A DNA stretch of 64,000 nt. Source: Leucaena leucocephala. Taxonomy: Eukaryota; Streptophyta; Magnoliopsida; Fabales; Fabaceae. Positions 25,995-39,144 of the stretch are shown here, piece by piece; the first letter of the stretch is position 1; each line of letters opens with the position of its first letter. The notes beneath the pieces are model-generated. The model was not told the DNA's origin. It worked only from the letters and a program-made list of their open reading frames with translations, and did no database searches. Both the position numbers and the translations under genes were made by a program. The stretch is taken from contig CM073538.1 in the NCBI GenBank assembly GCA_037074615.1, forward strand, positions 23,089,068 through 23,153,067. Reading direction: 5' to 3'.

Positions 25995-26530
25995 TGTTTG
26001 TGATGAGAGGAGAGGGGGAGAGAGATAGAGAGGGAGTGTAAGTGATGAGTGAGGCTATATAGTTTAATCTAAGAGAGGTGGGTCTTGCTCATCAGTCGCT
26101 TGGTTGGCTATATTTAGAGAAGAAATGAGAGCGAGGTTCTATGTCATGTGCTTTCTCTCTTGGTACAAAGGGGAGGGAATTGGCTGGGAGGAGGATCATA
26201 TTGAAGGGATAAGGGGGAGGTAAAGATAATGGGTGAGAATTATACTGGTGAGAGCTTTCATAAAATTAAAAGGCATGATTTTTAAGGGAGAAAAGAAAAG
26301 GTTGCGTTTTTGGCTGAATTAATACCAAGAGGAAGAAGGGGGGGATTTTTAATGGGGCATTTTTATTTTGGTTGGACAGCAGCATCTTTGGTTCAGAGTC
26401 CACGTGAGGTGCTCTTTTTTCTGATTCAATCCATAAAGACAGTGGGGGGGCCGAGGGTGGGACCCGATTCCAAGTCAAAAAAATGTAGAGAGACCTTGAA
26501 AGTAAAGATTATGGGGGTGGGTCCCACATC
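25995..26530 (-). promoter_or_regulatory. TCP14 leader and proximal promoter with TCP site and G-box
   Basis: Directly upstream of the TCP14 start lies a CT-rich leader in the gene's sense (GA-rich on +, 26001-26037). A G-box CACGTG is at 26401-26406. A perfect palindromic TCP consensus GTGGGTCCCAC is at 26517-26527, about 530 bp upstream of the ATG. A second GTGGGACCC-like site is near 26456-26464. These match class I TCP binding preferences and suggest self- or cross-regulation by TCPs (inference). Confidence 0.5.
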
Positions 26531-26844
26531 ATTCCACTCACCGTCCCTTGGGATTCCTCACTTTGGGCCTCTTATTAACCAGCAGCTACATTGTTGTTAT
26601 TATTTGCGGCCTCCTGGAGAAGGACCAATGCTAATGCAAAATTCATCAACTTAAGACTCCTAGCTTCTCCCAAACATCTAGGCCCCTAACTACTGCAACT
26701 ATCAGTTTCAAAGTCCCTCGTTATCCATAATTAGCTCCTCGTACCTTGTACCCACCCCACTCTTACGTGTGTGTCCCTTTTTCACTTTCTCTTTTTACTA
26801 TATTAGGCATGTTTATATCAACTCCCCACCTCTTCCCTCCCATG

Positions 26845-26877
<33 letters not shown>

Positions 26878-29800
26878 CCATCAATATCTCCCCCCCTCTC
26901 TCCACAACTTTCTATGTATGGAAGAGATTTTGTGCTACTAGACTCAAACTCTAGCTAGCTATTAAGTACCATTACTACCATTGATATCCCTCGTGTTTTA
27001 CTGCTACCCGCAAGTAGGACTATGCTAAGGACCTCTCACTTATAGAGAGAGAAGCTTTATATATATATATGATGTTAAACTACAATGCCAATTAAAAGGA
27101 CACCTACTAATTAATCAACTCTAACTATTACTATTACGTACTACCATCGATTAAAAGGAAACTTTTGCTCTTTCCTTATTAGTTTTTTTTCTCTCTATAC
27201 ATAAAAGGTCGAGAGAGGAACTCTCAATTCCTACGGCTCTTTTGCCAACCTAAGTCGGGACTAATTAACACGCAAACATTAATCAATTAATGTTAAAAAA
27301 AAGGGTCATTCATTTATCTTAATTTATCATATTTAAATTTAAATCATGAAATTTAAACCACGCACATTGAAGGTATACATAATTATTGATTTGGAGTAAT
27401 ACATAATTGAATATAATTCAAAAAACAAAGCTGAAGGTATAAAGATAATTAGGTTATAAAATAACAAGGCTAGCTCGTGATCATGAGTTTGGGAATATAT
27501 ATATATAGACAAACAAACAAACACACACACACACACACATGATATTGAAGGGTTATTTTAATACAAATTAAAAAAAAGTTGAGAGCTAACTTTTCCCAGA
27601 AAACAAACCATGATATGATTGCTTAGGTTAAAGTAGTATTGATGATTGTTTGTTTTAAAATAAAATAGAAGGATGAAAAGAACAATGGCACATATGGGGG
27701 AGGATGGCTTTTATACTTCTAAATAGGATCATCATATATAGTTATTATAATCATAAGCAAGTGGAAGATTGTTGGGATTTTCATTGTACGCATAGTTTAA
27801 AAGAAGAAAATATATACATAGAGAGAAGTGTTCACAAATCCCATATTAAAATTTTTATTGCTTAAAAGCATATGAAATTTGTTTAATGACAATTAACGAG
27901 TATAATATATTTTTAACTATATGTAAATATTTTTCATTTTATTTTTAAAATAGGATATTAGCATATTATTTTTAGTGGGTATAATTTTTCTTTAGCAATA
28001 ATATTATATTTTAATTATATATAAAAGTCTTTAAACAAAAATTATATGCATCACCTTTTGAATTATTAAGTCATATTTATGAGTATTTATATATGCTGAC
28101 ATAATCTATATATATATATATATAATCCTGTCATTTAACATGATATTTAATAAATTATTAAAACATACATAATTATAGCCAATTTTTGAAAAGAAAAGGG
28201 TAAATGATTTGAGAAGAAGAAAGGAGAGTAGAATTGGGGATTGGCTCGTGTGTGTGTTGTGGGGAATGGCGTAAGAGATTGTAGTGGGCATGTGAGGAGG
28301 GCCATCCCTGCTTCTGGTTCTAGTTCTAGTTCTGTTTCTACTGTTACTTCTGTTGCTGCTTCTGATGCGTCCCTTATTAGAGGTAGACAGTTGGAATCTT
28401 TGTGACCAACTCACGATACCTAATTTCATTTCAATTATTAGCACATATATATATATACCAATTAATCCCATTTAATCTTGCAGCTCTCTAGCTTCTTTGA
28501 CCATATATAACATAAACTCCAATAGGAACACAATCCACACAAATTTAAAAGAAAGAAAAAAAGCTGACCTTAATTAATAGATCAAGAGAGAGCAGATCTC
28601 TACCTTAATTAGGAACAATACAATTGAATTATTAATATTATTGATTGATGATTCAAATTAATACATGACTTGGCTTAATTTTACAGCTAAGGACAACTTA
28701 ATAAATTCACAAAATCATCCTTCCAATGATTCATACACACACATACACGTTCCACTTTGATTTGACCACATCAATTACTCAAAACTATTCCCAGGCAGTT
28801 TCAATCATTTCTTAGCATCGTATGCACTAATCTAATGTAATCTAATCTTATCCAAAGGAAGGTCTAATCATGCGAAGCTAGCAAACGTCGCTTTCCTATG
28901 GTCAGATTAAGACAATCAACATTAATAAACACGATATTATTAAGAATCTACGAACACATTATTTAACGTAAAATGATATTTTTTTAATATTATATTCTGG
29001 AATAAATACGCATAAAATTCTCAAGAGTTTGATAATCTGTAGAGAGAAGGGTCAATTCCATGCACAAATGTCAGGCTTGCCTTGGAGTTACAACCCAAAG
29101 TACACACACTATAGTCACCTCACCTCTCTTCCAATTTTGTTTAATTTGTGCCCTCTCCAAAAGCAGCTATTTTTTCGACAAAAGAATCTACAAAATCCTT
29201 TCTTTCCCTTTCCCCCCCCCCCCCAATTCTTTGTACTTTAATACTGTTCTTGTTTGTTTTTCAGTTCTGTAGTTTATTTTCCTGGATTTTTTTTATCCTT
29301 TCTATTTACTCTGTTTAAAATGTTGGTCTATTTATTTTAATATAAAAAATAGTACGCAGGAAGACCATGGATTAGCCCATGAAATTGTGTTAATTTTGCT
29401 AAATTACAATCCCTCGTCGAACAGTTATTGTTGGATACAGAAATTGATAAGACCAGTTTTGATGGTTTTTGTAGTACAAGGATTAATGGTTGATATATAG
29501 TGGGAAGATAAGTAGGAACCGTTAACACACGTAAAATGAGAAATGTACCATGAACGGCTTTGTTTTCTTTCTTTTTTCCTTTTTATATTTACATATATTA
29601 TTCTATTAAATATAATCTTATTTAAAGTACCATCAAACATTAGATATAGATATATCTTATAATAAAAATTTAAATTTTAAAATGAATCGTTTTTATTAGA
29701 CTCAATTTCATAGCTTTGTTTGAAACATGGCTAAATCCCCGTTGCTCAAGTTTTTGGAAACTGGTCTTGTTCACATTTTTTCCAAAAAAATTGGGCTAGG

Positions 29801-30651
29801 ATTTTGCCTTCCGCTTTTGGGCAATGGCCACTTTCATGAAGAGTAGTGCCACAAATCCCAATAAACAAATAACATTGGTTCACCACAAAGATTCGAATAT
29901 TACCCTATCAAAATATAATAAATTAATATTTAAATTTTTATTAAAAAAAGTATATATATTTAGTATTTAATATTATCTAAACTAGTTCTAATAAAAAGAT
30001 ATCTATATTTATTAAAAAATAAAAAACATCAATTTTAATGATTTTTTTTGAGTTCAAGTGATGTTATAACAACTAGAGACTAATTATAATAATATCTTAT
30101 TCAATTTTCATACACAAGCACCATGAACTTTAATTTAATGATGCGACGTGGAATGAGTAGAACTATTCCACGTATGCAAATATGATCTTATCCACAGGAC
30201 AAGTCGAATGACCCGAAAGTTAAGTAGCAGTGTCCCAATCCTCTCTCATATGAGGAATCGTATTTTCTCCTAATTACGCAAATTATGAGTCCAACGGCAA
30301 GGAAGATTTGGCGCCTTATTCCCGGCGACCAAATACTCAATTATTTAACAAGTATATCAGATTCTAAAATAACGATAATATGATGTAATCATCACTGGAG
30401 CTGTGTTTGCCTAAAACGAGAACCAGACGCTATAACTGTTGTCAGTCAAGATTTGCAAATACAACACTTCGTTCTCATTTGTGCCTTGTGAAAAAGCTGC
30501 CATTTGTTCTTTGTTAGAATCAAATCATGCTTGAGTCTGAGTTGTGTTGTACTATATGGTAGGAATGCTATAAAGCTTAGTAGTAAACTCATTTTCCATG
30601 CTCTATAATAGCATCGTCTTCCCCTTCGAATATGGTAGCACCATCTTGTCA

Positions 30652-30682
<31 letters not shown>

Positions 30683-30795
30683 TCTGAACCAAAACAAAAT
30701 CAATTCAAATATGAATTGCATCCATATAGGGCTTAGTATATCCAAAGATCCGAATTTTTGAACTTTGAGTAAATTATATCAAAATGTTTGTAAAT
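26531..30795. other. Gene desert upstream of TCP14
   Basis: About 4.3 kb with no supportable gene. It holds (TA)n tracts at about 26853-26877 and 28107-28124, a (CA)n run at about 27520-27538, a C13 run at 29212-29224 and another (TA)n at about 30652-30679. A 121-codon minus-strand ORF at 28106-28471 contains an Arg/Thr/Ser-repeat patch but has no known family signature. Confidence 0.5.
30651..30679 (+). repeat. (TA)n microsatellite
   Basis: About 29 bp of uninterrupted TA dinucleotides. Confidence 0.9.
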
Positions 30796-33700
30796 GTTGG
30801 AGTCTAGTTTATATAAATCCCGTGTTAAGACTCATAATATCGGAGAGAAGAAACGTATAAACAGCTCAAATTACACAGATTAGCAAGAGATTGAAGAGAA
30901 TAAAATTCTCGTGTTTAAAACCAAATTAAACCGATCAAAACACATTCCCTTTCATGACAGCACATGATCCAAGATTCTTGTCTTGAGATAGGTAATTCAA
31001 CCAAATTTGCCTAGAGAAATCATCATTAGAACGAAAACAACACGCCTTAACTTCCTAGGGAATTATCACTAGAGAAAGCCCCCGAAAGAATAAAGAAAAC
31101 AAAACAGCTATACACTAATTAATGTTGTATTAATTATAGAGAAGGAGAAAAAAGGCTAATGTAATATCAAAAACCGGAGAAGTGCATCAGGGGATGAAAC
31201 CAGCAGACGCGCAGAAATAACCTTAAAGGATAATAAAATAAATAAAATATGGTCACAACAACCGACCACAGGCCTTAGTACACCTGAAATTAGTTAATAC
31301 CCAAAAAGGGTTGGCCTGGTCACCATCATGCCCTAAAGCCCACTTTACATAATACTCCTATAACCACAATCAACTTAAAGGATTCTCTCACTTGTCATCA
31401 TCGTCGTCACCCTCATCATCATCATCATCATCTTCTTCTTCTTGGTCTTCGTCATCATCTTCAGAGTCCTCTTCATCCTTTCCCTGCCAAAGTGGAAAAT
31501 TGATCATAACGTATCCTACAATTTCTAAAGTTCTTCCATCATTCAGTTCAAATGCAAAACATATATCTGTAGATTATTATATATAGCCAAGAATAACAAT
31601 TATTCCTGTAGATTATTATACCCAACCACAATTTTCTTATTTATCAAACATCTATCTGTGTTTAAACACTACAGCTTGAGTCCATGAGTATGATTCAAAA
31701 GTTCTGCATTACATTGTTTCATCACAATCATAAGCTTCATCTCTCCCCTAAACATTTGATGTAGACTAATGCTCCCATTGACCTTTTCAGTTTTTCCACC
31801 TTTGATAAAGTTCTGTTGGGTAGAGTCCATGTGGTATTCTTTAGACAATAACTAGAGACTAATCTTCTCGGGATGTATAAATCACCGAAGTGGGTTTTAA
31901 CTATACTATCCACTAACCGCACAAGACCCATAACCAATAATGCACCCACTGATTACATTGCTCCAATAAATTATAATAGACTAAACACTGCAAGGATATT
32001 TTTGGATCATCTAAGCAATTATGACAAGAATAACACTCCAATTACCTCATCATCACCATCTTCCTCGTCGCCATCCTCTTCACCAGGCTCCTCCTGCACC
32101 ATCAAAGAATCAAAAAAAATAAAAAGCTTGAGAAAACAGAGAATCAGAGAGGGAGTGGGAGAGAACAGGGGGAAAAAGAATTATTAAGCATCACTCAAAA
32201 GTACAATTGGCATTAACAGGAGAAATATACAAAATTTAAAAGTAAACTCACATTATTAAAATAAGTTAGCGGATTTGGCCACAAATCGTCCTTAATTAAT
32301 TCTGCTATCTGCAATTTAGAATAAAACATCACACCAGGAACAATGAGAGGTAGGTAAAAAAAGCTGAAGGAAATATCTGTAACACATACAGAATATCCAT
32401 AGCAAGGTTGTTCAACTCTAGGAGGAATTATAGAAGACCAAGAAAATTTTACCTCATCATGCAGGTCATCCATATCATCTTTCTGCTCAATGTCACTGAA
32501 CCAACTAAAGAAACTGCACTAAAAAATTTGCAGACAGAGTGAGGTGCATCCAAGAAATGCTAACTATATATTGCATAAATTGAAGAGAAAAAATGCCCTT
32601 CAGTTGTCTCAGATTCACATATCAAGTATGTGCAAAATTCTATATCTTCCCTCCCACATATTCAGCAACAACCAATAAATGTTAAAAAAAGAGCCTAAGG
32701 ACAAGAAAACAAGCAGTAAAAGATCAAGAATTGGCAATTGGCAAGTAATATAAAGGAAGCATTAACTTCCGTATTTTCTTTAGGAAACAATATTCAGAAA
32801 GAAAATAAACATGACGCAAGACCTGTCATCAGTTGGAAGTCGCTTGTTCCCTTTCTTCTCAAGGACTCCATTGGGTATACCCTTCAATTTTTTCCCCAAA
32901 AATGTTCCATGTTAAAACAAACACTAGAAAGAGCTCAGAAGCTAAAGGAAGAAAAACAAAAGTAGCTCAAAGCCTCACCTTGCCCTCTTTCCATTTTATA
33001 GGTGTAGCAGTGATCTTTGCAGTTCCTTCTTCAAGGAAGGTATAAGTCTTTGTAAGTTTTGTATCCTCAAAATATGGATTGGGATTGAAATTCTGAAAAA
33101 GAAATATTTAAACACTGTTTACCATTCAATGAAATATACAATTTAAGAAAGCTCAAGCGTATGATCAGTTTCCACAGTCAAGTGATTTGCCATTAGTTAA
33201 TAGCAATATAACATAAACAAAATGAAAGGACAAAGCTAAGAGAGGAAATGCAACTTACAAAGGTAATTGAATAGCCCGATTTGACGTCTTTAAAATCTTC
33301 AACCTCCAAAGAACTCAAATACTTAAATATCTACTAAATAAGAATCCAATAAGTTACCAGGCAGGGCTCCATAATCAAACAGACATATGGGCACTACTTC
33401 TGCTTAACCCCTCACATTCACATAAACAGCAGAGATATTTACGAAAGTAAACAAGAGAATGGATGTTAAAGTAAGGGGAAACAGGGGTTTGCAAAATTCA
33501 AATTTTAGTGATGTTCACACCTTTTGATCTTCTTCATTCAGAACCTCCCCAAGAGCAGGATGACTCAGAAACTGCAGAAAGGAGAACGGTTTAACAAAAC
33601 ATTATAAATTCACAGCATCGAGAAACTCCATTGCCACAGTCAACTAATGGATAAAGAGTTAATACTGACAGCTGTTGTCCAGAAGTCAGGAATAGTTTTG

Positions 33701-34445
33701 ATAATCTCGTTCCGCTTCTCATAGACAGGCTTCCTGATCTCGTTGTACTTCTGCTCTATTTCGAGAACTTTATCACTTGCCTCCTCATTGATCTACAATG
33801 TCCGTAAAAAGGAAAAAGAATGAATTTTCGTTATGGAATAGACGTGGTCAATATAGTTCATAGGCGGTAGTATTAAAGAACAAACTACTGAGACCCCAGA
33901 ACCGAAGGAAATAACCAACCACAAAGCTTATATTACCATCATTAATCCATTTCAGACCTGAAGTTAAAATTCAGAAATAGATATAGGATTTGACACTAAA
34001 GTTCAAAACTTCAATTTCACATTGAAATATACAAAGAGACCAATCATGACACATGATACCTTTTCGAGATCATCTTGAGTCTCCTGCAGCTTCTCAATAG
34101 AGAGGACAAGCTCTCCGTCAATTTCCTCTAAATTCTCGCCCTTCTCAGCAACTTTCAACTTCTTGGTCTTGTCGGCCACCATCTTCACCCTCCTCCTCTT
34201 TTGTTCTCTCTTTCTCGCAAAGACAGGGCACTCACTAACTCCTCTCCGCGTTCCTAAAACCCTAAGCACTATATATCCTTCAAAATGTAAAAGGAAGAGC
34301 GGGGAAGTGAGAGACAGAGAACGAAGCGTTAGGGTTTTGGGGTTTATATTATGTGTACTGTAGGGAGTGCGGCTTTAGATTGTGTACCAACCACCGCTTG
34401 ACAACTGTCCTTACAGGGCACATTCGTCATTGCATGGATGATGCA
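30796..34445. repeat. Segmental duplication unit 1 (NRP locus)
   Basis: This unit and the one at about 36390-45755 are direct copies. Shared outer markers are the AT-rich 3' flank (AACAGCTATACACTAATTAAT at about 31105 and 36918; CAGGGGATGAAACCAGCAG near 31189 and 37018) and the 5' flank (AACTGTCCTTxCAGGG near 34402 and 45715). Exact ends need alignment. Confidence 0.8.
31388..34182 (-). CDS. NRP1: NAP1-related protein (NRP/SET-type histone chaperone)
   Basis: Histone H2A-H2B chaperone of the NAP/SET family, acting in nucleosome assembly, root growth and genome stability in plants. Ten exons on the minus strand: 34060-34182, 33670-33792, 33521-33571, 33259-33330, 32979-33092, 32823-32881, 32453-32513, 32252-32308, 32046-32093 and 31388-31483. 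All phases close to 267 residues, near the length of Arabidopsis NRP1/NRP2. The N-terminal dimerisation helix is IDGELVLSIEKLQETQDDLE continuing through ASDKVLEIEQKYNEIRKPVY. The earmuff fold contains PDFWTTAFLSHPALG, DVKSGYSITFNFNPNPYFED and TATPIKWKEGK. Then SFFSWFSDIEQ and DDLWPNPLTYFNN precede the long Asp/Glu tail (about 45 residues). It is intact and the likely functional member of the duplicate pair. Telo-box sequences lie at about 34256-34264 and 34329-34337. Confidence 0.95.
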
Positions 34446-34639
34446 TAAGGGAAATAACACTCGAAAGATATTACAAAAGACAATAAATTTTATTAATTTT
34501 TTTCCAACTTTCATATTTTCAGTATTTATTTTTAATATTTTTATAAAAATAAAAAACTCATTAGTTACAAAACCAAATAATACATAAATACCATGGAAAT
34601 AAAAACAAAAAATCTATAACCTATCATCATTCATCGCCT

Positions 34640-35098
34640 TAAGGCTTATTTAGATTAGTTTTTAGATAATAGATTTTAGGAAGAATAGATTTTGAAAATA
34701 GAAATGTTTGGATGATTAGTAGTATAATTACTTTTTATATTGGTAAATTACTAAAAAGGGTATAATTTAATTAAAAGTATGAGAGGAAAGATGATAGAGA
34801 AGATAGAGGAAATAAGTTAGAGAAGAGAGATGATAGGGGAGAGAGGAGAGAGGGTAGAGGGTAGAGAAGAGAGATGAGAGGGGGTATAAGAAAAAATAAG
34901 AGTAAGATAGTAATTTGATAATCCATAAACTCTTTTACTATTCTAAAAATTAGTTTCAGTAATTTATTCAAAATCATAGTTTTAAATATAGTTTTAATCA
35001 AAATTACTTCTGAACAAATATGACTGTTTGTTTAAAATTTATTTAAACTAAAATTTTGCCTATAAAAGTATTTTTCTAACCATAGTACTAAACACACA
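34640..35098 (+). repeat. MITE-like GA-core repeat, copy D
   Basis: Same plan as copies A and B: opens GGCTTATTTAGATTAG, contains TTTATATTGGTAAATTACTAAAA, a purine-rich GATAGAGGAGAGAGG-like core, then AACTCTTTTACTATTCTAAA, ATAGTTTTAAATATAG and AAATTTATTTAAACTAAAATT, and closes near GTACTAAACACACA. It lies in the spacer between the two NRP units. Confidence 0.6.
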
Positions 35099-35099
35099 T

Positions 35100-36390
35100 T
35101 TAACTACGTAAGGTGGTGGGCGATCAAGTGTGCAAAAATAAATTTATTATTAAGAACTTGAATAACTCAAAAACCTTAGCCCCTTTAGAATTTATCATGT
35201 GTTGAGTCTTGAAAACTATGATAATTATGTCATCACTTGATTCTTATTACAAGCAAGAAGATTAAATCTGTACTTTCTCAGTTACAGAAAACCTTCTATG
35301 CAATTAAACTACAAACTCATCAGTGTCATCAAGTGATTCTTGGGCATCCGGATTAAGAAAACCATAAGCGAACATTTGTTAGCTATCATAACAAAGCATG
35401 GATCATTTTTTTTAAGTTAGTGCCAGCTGCCTTTTTGAAGTTCCAACAGATCCAATCTTTAGTTTCCCATTTGTCAGGGCATTGACGCATGCATGGCTCT
35501 ATCATTTCAGCCAAAAGGACACAATCCTGTGTTGCTCAATGGTCTTTCTTTTCAGAGAGTTGCAGTGTTCCCCTTGTCCCGGGCTAATACTGTAACATCT
35601 GAAATTTCCTTTCTGGAACTTAAGATTGTTAAGTATGGTTGAGGAATGATTTAGAGTGGAATAATAGGTCAGACTGAATATTGTGAGGTAGAGAATTTTC
35701 GGAGCAGCACAAGAGAGAATCAATCGAACCGAGGGCTACTACTATTTTGCTTTTCTTCATCTGAATAATTAAGAAGCGTCCTCGATTGATAACTGAAAGA
35801 AACCATACTCGGAAAAAAAGCTTCCGTTATCTGTTCCATGGCTTTCAATTTTTTATCTTCCATCATTGGAAAGCAGAGATATCAATCAATGGCGGGAATA
35901 GCAATATCTTTCTTTCTTGTTACTTTGGTATCACTCCTCCAAACCCAACTATGGCGTTTATAGTGGGAATTCAAAGTCTTGGAAATAAGGTTGGACAGGT
36001 TGTGTTCAATTATTGTCTATTTTAGCATTTCAAACTCGGAAGTTCTAGAACTAGAAACCAGATACTTTATAATCTGTCTTCAGCGCAGGCGACGAACTCA
36101 TACGAACATGCTTTCTTTGCAGGTGGTGCTGAGGTCCAACCGGTAGATCACAAACACATTCATAATAGTTCAAAACAGGTCAATTTTTCCTCTTGGTAAG
36201 AAAGCATGGCATTTTCTCTCTTTTTTGTTTACCCTTTTTTCCTATGGAAACAAAGCTGTCGTCTTCCTTTGAAATATTATCTTCTCTCAGAAACGTAGGC
36301 GTCTGTGTTTCCGCGACCACATTCGCACTCTGGAATTATGAGTCTCACAACAAACTTTCTATAAACAAATAAATAACATTCAGTGGATAA
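35100..36390. other. Spacer between NRP duplicates
   Basis: No supportable gene. Short ORFs at 35502-35723 (-) and 35786-36025 (+) carry no family signature. Confidence 0.45.
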
Positions 36391-37454
36391 TTAGGTGTAT
36401 TAGTCCCCGTTAAGGCTCATTGTATCAGAGAACAGCAACTCAAATTACTGCAACAGATTAACATGAGATTATAGAGAGAAAAATTCCTCCAGACATTTAA
36501 AATCCTATTAAAAATATCAAAATAGAGGAACTATTTCCTCTAAATTTTACTATAAAATCTATTTAACTAATTTAAGTGGATTAAAAAAATTAATTAAATT
36601 ATTTTAAATTTTCTCAAATACCCTATTTAATTATATATATTTAAACTAAATCTTAATAAAAATTTATTTAATATGTGTAATCATATAGGATAATTTAAGG
36701 TAAAATTATAATCTTAGAAAATGAAATGGATTAAAATCTTATAATTAGAACAAAAATAAACTGTATATCAAATTCTTATATTTAGAATAGGAGAGGTACC
36801 ATCTCTCTTTTATAGCAGATTTGTTCAGAGACAAATCCGAGCACAAGGGGGAAAACAGTAGCGATTGCATTAAACTAGCTTTCCATTCTAGAATATTGCA
36901 TACAACGAAAAACCAAACAGCTATACACTAATTAATATGATACTGTTTATTATAGTTAGCTCCAAATAGAGAAGGACAAAAACGCTAATTTAATATTAAA
37001 AACCGGTGAAGTGCATCAGGGGATGAAACCAGCAGGGCAGAAATAACCTCAAAAGATAAAAATAATCACAACAACGGATCGGACATGCTACGCCAGTTAA
37101 CACCCAAAAAAGGGTGGCCTGGTCGCCATCCCCTGAAGCCCACTTTACATACTCCTATAACCACCAAAAACGGAAAGGCGGCTCCTCCATGATATGTTGT
37201 ATCACTGGCCATCATCTTCGTCACCGTCTTCTTCATCTTCCTCTTGGTCTTCGTCATCATCCTCAGAGTCATCTTCATCCTTTCCCTGCCAAAGAGGAAA
37301 ATTGATAATGCAGTTAATATTTGCATCTACTATTTCTTAAGTTGTGCCATCATTCAGTTCAACTGCAAAACATGCCAGACCTGGAGACTGATCTATTGAG
37401 AAAAATATAATGGCGGATGATTTGTACGTAACAATTTCTCAATAAAAGAAATTA

Positions 37455-37708
37455 CTCCCTCTGCCCCTAACTATAAAAGTTAATTAATTTTTTTAGATAG
37501 TTAACTTTTTTAAATAGATTTAGGAAGCTAAATAAATTAATTAATTATGATCAAATACAACTCCTTAAAATAAATTTATATTATATACTCTTTAATCTAC
37601 CCAAATTAGTCAATTAGCTTTTATATTAGTTATAATTAACTAATTTATTTAGTTTCTTAGATCTATCTAAAAATATCAACTAGCTCTTATAACTAGAGTA
37701 AGAGATAG
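37455..37708. mobile_element. Stowaway-like MITE in pseudogene intron
   Basis: A 254-bp foldback element. The 5' end CTCCCTCTGCCCCTAACTAT and the complement of the 3' end (CTATCTCTTACTCTAGTTAT) form terminal inverted repeats, flanked on both sides by TA, the Tc1/mariner target. It is absent from the equivalent intron of the intact NRP copy, so it arrived after the duplication. Confidence 0.75.
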
Positions 37709-39144
37709 TACTTATTTTTCTTTTATAGAGCATGCCAATGGTTGTGCATGCTTCCATTGCAGAAGTTTGCAAGGTCAGCATTTTTCCTAATCTAAGCATC
37801 AGTTTCAAAGATTGCAGTTACTTGCAGAAGTTGAATAACTAGAAGAATCCTATTTATACCACACAATAAAAAGAGGCTAATTTCACAGTTTAAGATCGCT
37901 TCAAATAACAAGTAATCTGCCCAGCCAATATATTTTCAAACAAACAACAAGACCCATAACCAACTGTGAACCCAACAATTACATTGCTCCAATAAATTAT
38001 AAACTAAAAAATCAGCACAACATGAACATTTTGGATCATCTAAACAATTGTGAGTTTGCGACAAAGACAACACTTCAATTACCTCATCGTCACCATCTTC
38101 CTCATCAACATCCTGTTCATCAGGCTCCTCCTGCCCCATTAAAGCATCAAATTCAATCAAAATAAAAAACATGAGAAAACAGAGAAACTCAAGAGAGATG
38201 AGAGAGAATTATTAAAATAAGTTAGCGGATTTGGCCACAAATCGTCCTTAATTAATTCTGCTATCTGCTGTTTAAAATAAAACATCATATCAGGAACAAT
38301 GAAAGGTAGAAAAAAAAAAACGCTGCAGGAGATATCTATAACAGAGATACAGGTTACCAGGAAAATTTTACCTCAACGAGTATGTCATCCATATCATCTT
38401 TCTGCTCATAGTCACTGAACCAACTAAAGAAACTGCACTAAAAAATTTACAGGCAGAGTGAGGTGCATCCAAGAAATGCTAACTGTATATTGCATAAATT
38501 GAAGAGGGAAACAGACCCTTCAGCTATTTCAGATTCACATATCAAGTATGTGAAAGATTATATATCCTCCCTCAGTTATATTTAGTAACAACCAATAAGT
38601 ATTAAAAAAAAAGAGCCTACCAACAAGTAAAATAGTAAACAAGCAATAGAAAATCAAGTATTGGTAAGTAATATAAAGGAAACATTAACTTACACTTTCT
38701 TTCTATTTTGTTCTTTTAATCAGATCAAAGTAAATAAGGAAACAATACTTGGAAAGAAAACACACGACACAAACCGATCATCAGTTGGAGGTCACTTGTT
38801 CCCTTTCTTCTCATGGACTCCATTGGAAATACCCTTCAATTTCTCCCCAAAAATGTACTATGTTAAAACAAAAACCACAAATAACTCAGAAGATACAAGA
38901 GAAAAAACAAAAGAAGCTCAAAGCCTTCTTAGGAGCAGTGATCTTAGTAGTTCCTTCTTCAAGGAAGGTATAAGTCTTTGAAAGTTTTGTATCCTCAAAA
39001 TATGGATTCAGATTGAAATTCTAAAAAGGAAATATTTTAAATCAGTTTACCACTCAATGAAATATATATAATTTAGGAGCGTTCAAGCAAATGATAAATT
39101 TCCACAGTCAACAATAATTTGCCATTATTTTATAGTAAGGAAAC

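Noticed and set aside
31392..31586. Serine-rich + strand ORF
   Set aside because: Antisense of the Asp/Glu tail of NRP (GAT/GAA repeats read as TCx).
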